Assembly (NCBI GenBank): GCA_002104895.1
Contig: MCFG01000058.1
Span: forward strand, 1 to 10,000
Direction: 5' to 3'
From: Anaeromyces robustus
Lineage: Eukaryota; Neocallimastigomycota; Neocallimastigomycetes; Neocallimastigales; Neocallimastigaceae
DNA: 10,000 nucleotides
This document shows, in pieces, positions 1 to 8,000 of this stretch. The position numbers and the translations under genes were made by a program. The notes below the pieces were generated by a model, which did not search any database, had not been told where the DNA came from, and saw nothing but the letters and a program-made list of their open reading frames with translations. Numbering within the stretch: the stretch's first letter is position 1; every line of letters begins with the position of its first letter.

Positions 1-634
1 TAATATTAATATTTTCTTTTTTTTCCTTTTCTTTAATTTTTTTTTTAAAAAAAAGGAAATAGAGATAGAAATATTTATTCAATTTTTTATTCATATCTTT
101 TTTTTATTCATCATCTTTTATTTAATATTTTATCTATTTATTATGTTTAATATAACATATATATAATATAAGTAATTAATCAACAACAAAATATAATACC
201 AAAATTTAATATTCTTATAATACGTTTTACAAAAAAAAAACATAAAATTTTTAATTTATATTATAAATATTATAACATTATATAGTTTACATTTTTTTTT
301 ATTATAAATATTTTATAAATATTTAATATATTTTAATTTTAAAGTCTATTATATAATAACAAATCAATATATGAAAAATAATGTTAGTGTTATTTTTTTT
401 AAATAATTGATAAATATTTTTTTTTAAATTATAAAAAAAAAGCATTAATTATGAATTGAAAACAAATAAGAAAATCAATTATTAGTAATTGTTTTTTTAA
501 TATATAGTAATAATGTTTATATTATTTATTATTTAAAAAAGAATTTTGAATAATAGACTTTTCATTTTTTAATTTGTTTTTATATTTAATATTATAAATG
601 GAAACAAATTTAAAAATAACAAAATAACAAAGTA

Positions 635-635
<1 letters not shown>

Positions 636-668
<33 letters not shown>
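636..668 (+). repeat. poly-A tract of 33 A
   Basis: There are 33 uninterrupted A residues on the + strand. The phenylalanine-rich frame across it on the other strand is an artefact. It could be the poly-A end of an old retroposed copy, but no recognisable retroelement sequence lies upstream, so slippage-grown homopolymer is the simpler reading. Its length in the assembly may not be exact. Confidence 0.85.
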
Positions 669-669
<1 letters not shown>

Positions 670-671
<2 letters not shown>

Positions 672-813
672 ATACAGCAATATATATATAAATGTACAAA
701 AAATCATTCAATATTTAGCAGAGTTATCATTATTATCATTAAAATATTCATATATAATTGAAGCATTTAGAAAAGAATTTTTTATATCGTCATTAAAAAT
801 ATTAAATAGTTAA
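670..813 (+). other. short leucine-rich open frame, possible gene relic
   Basis: A 47-codon open frame ends in TAA at 811-813. It has no ATG near its left end and begins right after the long A tract. Its composition is better than background: around 686-800 it reads like an amphipathic helical protein, including the phrases YLAELSLLSLKYSYIIEAFR and KEFFISSLKIL. An ACAG at 674-677 could serve as a splice acceptor, but no upstream exon is visible. I do not recognise a family. It may be a relic of a leucine-rich or repeat protein, or chance. Confidence 0.2.
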
Positions 814-1151
814 CAAACAATTAATTTAAAGAAAAGTATTAAACAATAAAAAAAAAAAAAAATAGCAAAAAAAAAAAATTAACCATTAAATATAATCAAA
901 ATTCACATAATTTTAAAAAGTAATAAAGCTAAATCAATAAATACCAGTTAATTAAATTATTCAAATCAAATACCATTACACATCCACCAAATAAAAAGAA
1001 ATATTTTCAAAAAATCAAATATTAATGGAATAAAAAATCGAAATATATATTTATTTCATTATTAATAATTTAAATAATTCATTATTAAATTATGGATCTA
1101 ATAGTTAAGCAAGAATTCAAATTTAATAATATATATTAATTTATTTTATAA

Positions 1152-1178
1152 TTAACCAACTATGTGGAGTATGGTTAA
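1152..1178. repeat. short inverted repeat (hairpin)
   Basis: TTAACCA at 1152-1158 pairs with TGGTTAA at 1172-1178. The inner ACT/AGT extends the stem to about 10 base pairs with one bulged A and a small loop that includes ATGTGG. It is the most G/C-containing patch of the neighbourhood. There is no sign of a tRNA or of a protein-coding context. Confidence 0.5.
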
Positions 1179-1189
1179 AAAATAGTTTA

Positions 1190-1274
1190 ATTACTCTTTT
1201 TTTTTTCTTTTTTCTTTCATTTAAATTATTCATATAAATTAAGAAAGATAAAAAGAAATTACAAAAAGAGTAAT
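1190..1274. repeat. long imperfect inverted repeat with pyrimidine/purine arms
   Basis: The left arm (1190-1218) begins with ATTACTCTTTTT and continues as a T/C tract. The right arm (1243-1274) is an A/G tract that ends in the exact complement, AAAAAGAGTAAT. The outer 12 base pairs are perfect; the inner part pairs imperfectly around a loop of about 24 nt. It lies between two other hairpins (1152-1178 and 1365-1398), so the region may be a foldback or MITE-like insertion. No target-site duplication could be assigned. Confidence 0.45.
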
Positions 1275-1364
1275 ATCAAAAATAAAAAAAAGAAAGAAAT
1301 GTCTTTTGATTTTTTATGCAAACTTACCATGAAAAAATACTTGTTTTCTTTTCATTTTAATAAA

Positions 1365-1398
1365 AATTATTAGATGGGTAAAAAATAATCTAATAATT
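1365..1398. repeat. perfect 11-bp inverted repeat (hairpin)
   Basis: AATTATTAGAT at 1365-1375 is the exact reverse complement of ATCTAATAATT at 1388-1398, with a 12-nt loop that begins GGGTA. A sequence at 1096-1106 matches the right arm at 10 of 11 positions, so 1096-1398 may be bounded by related terminal inverted repeats. A/T-only palindromes arise easily here, but this one contains a G:C pair and a G-rich loop. Confidence 0.45.
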
Positions 1399-1461
1399 AA
1401 TGGAACTAATATATTTCAAGTTAATATTTTTATTCCTTTAAAAATATAACATTAAATATAT

Positions 1462-1620
1462 AAAAAAAAATACAAAAAAAAAAAAAAAAAAAAAAAAGCA
1501 AAAAAAAATAAAAAAAAGCAGTCAAAAAAAGCAAAAAAAAATACAAAAAAAAAAAAAAAAAAAAAAAAGAACAAAAACAAGTTTCAAAAATACGAAACAA
1601 AAAAAACTTATAAGATAGAA

Positions 1621-1650
<30 letters not shown>
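1462..1650 (+). repeat. A-rich low-complexity block
   Basis: This is a block of successive A tracts, several over 18 nt, separated by single G, C or T residues, ending in a (GAAAA)-like purine run near 1638-1650. Read on the minus strand it gives a poly-phenylalanine frame that is not a gene. It holds no other signal. Confidence 0.8.
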
Positions 1651-1652
<2 letters not shown>

Positions 1653-1930
1653 TAATATTTGTATAAATCCATTTAATTCATTAAAAAGTTTTGTTATTTT
1701 TTTAAATATATAAAAAAAAATTCATTTTATATATATATTAATATAAATGTAAAAATATAAAATAATATTTATAATATATTTATATATATATTATAATTAT
1801 AAGTAATATATACCAAATTTTATAATTTATTATTTTTTTAAAAAAAAAAAAGTTCTTTTAATATAATATCATATTTGAGTGTTTGTTTTTGTAATTTTGT
1901 TTTATTTTAAAATTAATGATTTATGGAAGT

Positions 1931-2042
1931 TTGAACGTGAAGAAGATATAAATATAGTTAATATGGTGAAAAAAAAAAAATTTGAAAATCAAAAATTATT
2001 ATTTTAAATTATTTTGATTGACCATGAACTAAGTATAAAATA
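1931..2042 (+). pseudogene. possible further ankyrin-repeat debris
   Basis: Around 1933-1968 the + strand reads EREEDINIVN, then an out-of-frame YGE. This resembles the EHGADIN...YGE junction of ankyrin repeats in the array at 2331-2617. Around 2014-2040 LIDHELSIK resembles LIEHGANIN. Both pieces are followed by stops within a few codons. They may be older, more decayed repeats of the same gene. The similarity is short and by eye only. Confidence 0.3.
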
Positions 2043-2330
2043 ATAATTATAATTTGTTAATCTTGAACCTTTATAATATTTTACTAATTTGTAATAAGAA
2101 AAATTATAGTCATAAAGATCATACTGATCATACTATAAAATATATATATATATATGTATAATTTTTTTAATGTAATTACCAGATCTCCTCTAATTTAGAG
2201 ACCATTATTTATATATTAATTATTGATTGTGTAACTATAATTTTCCTTATTAATCGTTCAAATAAAAATACAAGACAACACAATTTAAGATTTAGACAAA
2301 AAATTTTCTTTTTTTATTTATGGAGAAATA

Positions 2331-2617
2331 TGTGAATATTTTAAATCTTACTATAATAATATATATTTAATTGAAGCTTATGAAAATGGAAATGAACAAA
2401 ATAGTTAAATGTTATAATTAAACTTGGAATAGATATAAAAAGAAAATGAGGATGATGAAACTTTATTAATTTATGAGTGTAGAAATGGAAATGAAAATAT
2501 AATAAAATATTTAATTGAACATAGAGTAGAGCAGATATAAATAAAGAACTTGAATATGGTGAAACTTCATTATTTGAAGCATGTAGACAAGGAAATGAAA
2601 ACATAATAAAAATATGA
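2331..2617 (+). pseudogene. decayed ankyrin-repeat array
   Basis: Consecutive ankyrin-like repeat units can be read on the + strand only by switching frame several times. One piece (2367-2399) reads LIEAYENGNEQ. A second (2414-2440) reads IIKLGIDIKK. A third (2442-2530) reads ENEDDETLLIYECRNGNENI and then IKYLIEH. A fourth (2531-2617) reads ADINKELEYGETSLFEACRQ, then GNENIIKI and TGA. The recurring ET-LL/SLF-xAC-xxGNEnIIKYLIEHgADIN pattern is the ankyrin helix-turn-helix consensus in the style of anaerobic-fungal ankyrin proteins. At least three frameshifts and internal stops, and no start codon or flanking domain, mark it as a dead fragment rather than exons: the frame changes fall inside repeat units without GT-AG borders. 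The repeat family is clear; what the parent protein did is unknown. Confidence 0.75.
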
Positions 2618-2814
2618 GTTCTAAATTTTGTAATTATTTATCATTTGAAATTATTTTCAGAACACTTTTCTATTAAAAATTAATTAATTATAAATAAATA
2701 AATATAACAAATTTTTTTTTGTATTTTTTAATCAACAATATAATTATCGAAATTGTCAATTAATTTATATTTTTTTTTATTATTTTTATTATTATTATTA
2801 TTATTATAATTATA

Positions 2815-2880
<66 letters not shown>

Positions 2881-3214
2881 TAAAATTATTTAAAAGATAT
2901 ATTGATTTTTACATGATTATATTTTTTAAAAAATAAATATATATATATAATTTTTCTTTTTTGTTTATATTTATTTTTTTACTGTACAATATTAAATTAA
3001 AATATATAAATATAAATTCTTTATTATTATTAAAAAAAAATAATAATAATAATTAAAAAGAATTTTTTTAATTTGTAATAGAAATACACTAAATATTATC
3101 ACTAACATAAACACAATTATTATTATATTAATTACAGAATAGAAATCTATAATAGAAATAAATAATTTATATTTTAAAGATATTTTTTTATAAACAATAA
3201 AAAAAAAATTTTTT
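2618..3214. other. AT-rich gap between ankyrin remnant and Cys-rich gene
   Basis: No coding signal is visible. The stretch holds the (ATT)22 microsatellite and, at its right end, the presumed 3' flank of the minus-strand Cys-rich gene, whose stop is at 3215-3217. Many AATAAA-like hexamers occur on both strands, but the base composition makes them uninformative. Confidence 0.6.
2815..2880 (+). repeat. (ATT)22 microsatellite
   Basis: There are 66 nt of uninterrupted ATT, preceded by a shorter interrupted run at about 2786-2806. It lies in non-coding DNA and is probably length-polymorphic. Confidence 0.9.
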
Positions 3215-4021
3215 TTAAATATTCTTGATTTCTATTTTTTCTTTATTTTTTGTATTATCTTTATCTTCTTTATTTCTTTTTATTTCTTTTTTTCCCTCTA
3301 TTATTATTTTTTCTTCAAACATTTTTTCTTCTTTTTCTCTTTCTTTTTCTTTTTCTTTTTTTCCCTTCTTACTTTTTACTTTCCAAAAATAGTCAAAAAG
3401 TGCAACACATAAAATAAATAATAGTATAATTATATAAATTAAATATTTCATGTTTGATTTTTGTTCTTGTGGTTGGCAAATTCCTTCAGTACAAATTAAT
3501 GAAAGACATTCAGAGTTATCATTACAAGACATATATGATTGTTTTTTACAATTTACTTGGTTAAAATTACCTTTACAATAATATACATTTCTATCAGCCA
3601 TACAATTATTATTATAACATAAATTAGAATAACAATCACTATTTTCTAAACATTTTGGTGTTTTACATTTTCCATTATCAATGTTATCTATATTACACGT
3701 TGTTAAAAATGGTTTTGGTTCATTATTTAAATCTTTTGATATTTCATTATACTCATTATAATATTTATCATTAATCATAATACATTTTTCATTTTCATCT
3801 TCTTTACACCAAAATGTTCCAAAATTACATTTTCCCGTTGAACAATTTGCACCCGGAAGACAATCATTTGAAGTTTTACATGAAGTCGTTGAATTAAAAT
3901 TTTGAAAATATGAAAGAGTATAATTTGTTGTTTCAATAATAGTATTATTATTATCACTTATTGATTTATCAATTAGAAGTAATAGAAATAACAATGATAT
4001 TGATTTATACATTTTATTCAT
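3215..4021 (-). CDS. Cys-rich single-pass membrane protein, function unknown
   Basis: This is an intact 268-residue ORF with no introns. I place the start at ATG 4021-4019 (A at -3); extending further would use TTG at 4042, behind which lies a stop. Residues 1-22 form a signal peptide (basic N-terminus, then a Leu-rich core). The ectodomain has 18 cysteines and four N-glycosylation sequons (N25, N33, N43, N59). Three similar modules share the spacing C-x5-C-x4/5-C-x4-C: C48-C65, C124-C140 and C166-C182. This spacing resembles the Dickkopf N-terminal Cys-rich motif found in many secreted proteins of anaerobic fungi. A membrane helix follows at about 191-213, then a highly charged Lys/Glu tail (214-268), presumably cytoplasmic. 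It lies downstream of the reductase gene on the same strand, about 1.07 kb away, so it is not co-transcribed with it on this evidence. A role at the cell surface or in the secretory pathway is inference; no enzymatic motif is visible. Confidence 0.85.
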   Translation of the reverse strand: MNKMYKSISLLFLLLLIDKSISDNNNTIIETTNYTLSYFQNFNSTTSCKTSNDCLPGANCSTGKCNFGTFWCKEDENEKCIMINDKYYNEYNEISKDLNNEPKPFLTTCNIDNIDNGKCKTPKCLENSDCYSNLCYNNNCMADRNVYYCKGNFNQVNCKKQSYMSCNDNSECLSLICTEGICQPQEQKSNMKYLIYIIILLFILCVALFDYFWKVKSKKGKKEKEKEREKEEKMFEEKIIIEGKKEIKRNKEDKDNTKNKEKIEIKNI

Positions 4022-4087
4022 CTTTTTTATTGAATTAAACAAATTTTATAATTTTTTATTATTTATATTATATTTATTTTATTTTTT

Positions 4088-4260
4088 TTTTTTAATTTAA
4101 ATTAAAAAAGGAAAAAAATATACATTGATTTTATTTTATTTTTTTTAATTCAAATTAAAAAATGAATAAAATTAAACATTTATTTAATTTTATTTTTTAT
4201 TTTATTTTTTTTTTTTTTTTAATTTAAATTAAAAAAGGAAAAAAGTATACATTGATTTTA
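4088..4260. repeat. three-copy palindromic element upstream of the Cys-rich gene
   Basis: A 22-nt perfect palindrome built around AATTTAAATT occurs at 4088-4109 and again at 4215-4236. A third copy with one mismatch (AATTCAAATT) lies at 4141-4162. In the outer two copies the palindrome is preceded by a T tract and followed by GGAAAAA and TATACATTGATTTTA, in the same order and 127 nt apart. It begins about 65 nt upstream of the chosen ATG of the minus-strand gene. This could be a promoter element cluster, a source of hairpin structure, or a local duplication of AT-rich sequence. No function can be assigned from sequence alone. Confidence 0.6.
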
Positions 4261-4502
4261 TTTTTATGTGTTATTCAGATTTTACAGAAAAATGTTTTTT
4301 TTTTTTTTTATAAAATTTTATATATTATTATAATATATAATAATATTATTATTTAATTATATTATGATGACTTGTTTATTACTTGTTAATTACTTTAATT
4401 AAAAATATAAAATCATTAATAAACTTTAGATTATTATGGTAATTTTATTGTACTTTTTGGTAAATACTAAAAACTGTGTAACAACAACAAAAAAAATTTT
4501 TT

Positions 4503-4645
<143 letters not shown>

Positions 4646-5026
4646 TATTAAATAAATTATTAAATATAATAGAAATTTTTTGATAAAGATTTTTTATTAT
4701 TATTATTATTAATGTAATTTTTATTATTATTTCGTTTAGACAAAAATTTTATATAAATTACTAATTAATTAATACAAGATTTAATGAGAAACAATATAAT
4801 AATTAAAAAAAAAATTTATATATATATAAAATTACATAAAATTACTAATAAGTCGTTAGTAATTTTTATTATCATTTTTATTATAATTATTAATTATTAT
4901 TATTATTTTATTATTATTTTATTATTAAATAAAACTAAAAATATTTATCTAAATACACATATATAAATAAATTTCGATTAAAAAAAAGTTAAAATTAAAA
5001 TAAAATGAAAATAGAAAAAAAAAAAT

Positions 5027-5054
5027 GAATGAATGAATGAATGAATGAATGAAT
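5027..5054 (+). repeat. (GAAT)7 microsatellite
   Basis: Seven perfect GAAT units lie 38-65 nt past the reductase stop codon on its downstream side, so they probably fall in the 3' untranslated region or just beyond it. Confidence 0.85.
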
Positions 5055-5091
5055 AAAAAATTAATACTGATACTATTTATTCATTTTCTTT

Positions 5092-8000
5092 TTAACCCCA
5101 AATATCACGTAAATATCTTTTTTCATTACTTAAATCATCTAAAAATTTTTTAGATTCTTCTGGTGACATATTTCCATAATGTTGAAGAATTTCTTCTAAA
5201 GATTCTTGAATTCCTTTACATAATGCCTTTTTACTATAATTAAAAAAAAAAAAAATTTTTTTTTTAAAGAAAATCATATAAAAAAGAGTAAAATTAATAA
5301 AAAAATTTTGCAAATAAAATAAATGATTTATATAATATAATGTAATATAATTTATATAATATAATATAATAAAATTAAAATTAAAATAAAACTTACCCAC
5401 AAACATAGAAATAAGTATTTTTATCTCTTAATAAATTACAAAGTTTTTCAGCATTTTCATTTAATTTCATAGCATCTTGGATATATCTTGGTCCTTCTCC
5501 TTCTCTTGAAGTAGTTATTATTAAATCATCTAATACTGCCTTTTTACAATTTAAATTTTTATTTTCAATTATTTGTTTCCATAACATATTAAAATCTTTA
5601 ATTAAATTGTCTTTTAAGAAAGATCGACAACCATAAAATATACACCATGATGATATTTTTGAATGATTATTATTATGTTTATCATCATCATTATTACCAT
5701 CATTATTATTATCATTATCATTGATATAATTTTGATTTATTGATGTTAATTCTTTAAATGATGGATAATCTTCTAAGGTTCCTTCTTCTAAAAGTTGACG
5801 TTTATATTCTATAAAACTAATAAAAGGTGCTATACCTGTACCTGCACCAGCCATAATAATGTTTTTATTAATGATAGCATTTTGTGGTAAAACAAAACTA
5901 TTGACAGTTTTTGGGAAAATAGGGATATAAATAGATTTCGATCTATAATTAATAAAACAATCGGGTATAGAAGGTTTTTCTAATAATTCATCTAACCATC
6001 CAGTACAAATACCATAACGATAATGAATTTTATTATCATCTGAAGTATTAGGCATTTTATAACGATCAACGTTAAATATAAAGGAAATCGTTGTTGGATT
6101 TTGTAAAGGTGAAGATGTAATAGAATAATATCTTGGAGCTAAACGAGTAGAATTCTCAAGAATAGCAACAAATGGTGGTTGACATGATGTAAATGTATAT
6201 AAAACATCCAACAATGAAGGATGTTGTAATTTTAAATGACGATAATATGGTGCGCCTAATTTTTTTTTTTTTTTTATTATTATTATCATAATTTATTTAT
6301 TATTATTTAATTATTATTTAATATAGTTTTTAATATGAATAATAAATAAATAAATAAATAAATAATAATATATATATATACCTTGTGAAGAACATAAGAA
6401 ATATAATTGTTTTTTATCTTCTTTATTTGTACAATATTCAGCCAACATTCTAAGAAATGATTTTTTTGGACAGGCATTAATATTTATGAAATATTTAAAA
6501 GCTTCATAATAGGTATAACATTTATTTAACATTACTGGTAGACCTATAAAAAAAAAAAAAGGTTAAAATTTGAAATAATTTATTAATATCATTATGATTA
6601 TTCATTTTATTTGATTTATTTATTTATTTATTTATTTATTTATTATTTATTATTATTATTATGTATTTTATATTAAATTATAATTACCAGAACATAAATT
6701 TTCTTTAGTAGTTGTAGCTCTAAAACCATCTTCTGGGTTAAGACCTAATCTTTTTAATAAAGGAAGAACTAATTTATCTGAATTTGGTGCAATAATACCA
6801 AAAACATAACCAGGTTCATAATTCCAATGAAGATTAGTAATATCAAGTGTAATTTGTAAAGTTTTTTTCCATTCATTATTTGCTAAACAATTAGCAGATA
6901 AAATTTTTGCAGCAAAAGGATTATTTTCAGAATATTGTATTGTATTTGAAGATGAAGAATAGATGGTGGTGTTGTTCATATTGTTAGAATTAGAATTAGA
7001 AGTTTGATATGGATTTATTTTGGGTATTAATGGGAAAATTTGTTGAGTTCTAGAATAGTTTACAGAACGATAAAGATTATTTGCACTCATTAAAGATAAA
7101 TATGAAATAGGTTTTTTAATAACATGATTTAATTGTGTAATATGAGAAAGTAATTCTTTATTGAAAGAAAGTTTTATTGGTTTATATTCTAAACTATTAG
7201 CATCATCTATTATATCAATATTCATTTCTGTTTCTATTATTGAACCAACTTGAGTATCATTTTCACTATTACTATCATTTGAATCTGTTATATTACCATC
7301 ACTACTAGTAAATTCTATTCCTTCCATAGTATTATCACCATCAGTTGAAATTGAAGATACTTCATTTCCTAAAGGTAAAGATTTCTTTATATATAACTTA
7401 ACATCTTTCACCCAACTTTCAATAGTTTCATCAAGACTAGATATAAAATATTAAAGTAAAACAAAATAGAAAAAAAAAATAAATATATAAAGAATAGATA
7501 TATAAAAAAATAATAATAATATTTTTTTAAAAATAAAAATTTTCATAAATATGTTTATATATATATTTTTTCAAAAAAAAAAAAAAAAAAATTTTTATAC
7601 TAACTTTTTAGCATCATCTCCAAAGGCGGTCTCAATAACTTTTATAGAACCAATACTTTGTAATATACTATCAATGACTTTTGCAGGTCTACAAAAATAT
7701 GTGAAATAAGAATCACCCAATCCTTTTAATTATTATTATTAATATTATTATTATTATTAAATAAGTTAATTATTAATAAAAAATTTTTTTTTGAAATTTT
7801 GAATTAAAAAATTTAATTTCATACTATTCTTATATATTTATTTATTTATTTATTTATTTAATATATATATTTCAATTATATATATAATATATAATTACCT
7901 AATAAAGCATATTTTTTATTTTTTAATGAATTACAAATAAAATCTTCTCTTGATAATAAATTACTATAAAATCTTATAGCATTATCAGGTGATTCACCAT

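Larger units (their letters stand above)
1..1151. other. AT-rich non-genic stretch
   Basis: This stretch is almost pure A+T, with frequent stops in all six frames and many homopolymer runs. Nothing in it resembles a tRNA, rRNA or transposase. The only items of note are the 33-A tract at 636-668 and the short ORF at 670-813, both listed separately. It reads as ordinary intergenic DNA of an extremely AT-rich eukaryote. Confidence 0.7.

Noticed and set aside
522-707. 61-residue minus-strand frame rich in Phe
   Set aside because: It is the complement of the 33-A tract plus AT-rich flanks; it has no protein-like composition.
1430-1672. 80-residue minus-strand frame, mostly Phe
   Set aside because: It is the complement of poly-A tracts: pure low complexity, not a membrane protein.
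2188-2200. CTCTAATTTAGAG palindrome and nearby GATCATACT tandem duplication (2117-2134), considered as a binding site or tRNA arm
   Set aside because: No cloverleaf can be built and the motifs are short and isolated; chance is sufficient.
2341-2604. 87-residue minus-strand frame
   Set aside because: It is antisense to the ankyrin remnant, whose sense strand matches the ankyrin consensus; this frame has no recognisable signal.
3775-3957. 60-residue minus-strand frame overlapping the Cys-rich gene
   Set aside because: It is a shifted frame inside the intact 268-residue gene, which has a signal peptide and ordered cysteines.
4022-4042. Extension of the Cys-rich protein to a start at 4042
   Set aside because: The codon there is TTG, an in-frame stop lies just upstream, and ATG at 4021 gives a clean signal peptide with A at -3.
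4784-4966. 60-residue plus-strand frame starting with ATG
   Set aside because: It is composed almost only of Ile, Tyr, Lys, Asn and Leu from ATT/TAT/AAA runs, matching the AT background; no domain.
5234-5406. Minus-strand open frame running into the last reductase exon from a start at 5406
   Set aside because: The ATG at 5406 is out of frame with the conserved YVCG, and the 5' part is intron; the real protein enters this exon by splicing at 5233.
6256-6289. Possible internal start (Met, Ile run, Lys run) before the NADPH/FAD exon
   Set aside because: It lies in intron 5; removing the intron restores the conserved LCSSQG-APYY segment.
7409-7411. Start of a separate protein at 7411
   Set aside because: The codon is GTG inside exon 4; the frame continues upstream to the splice acceptor at 7437 and joins the FMN domain.
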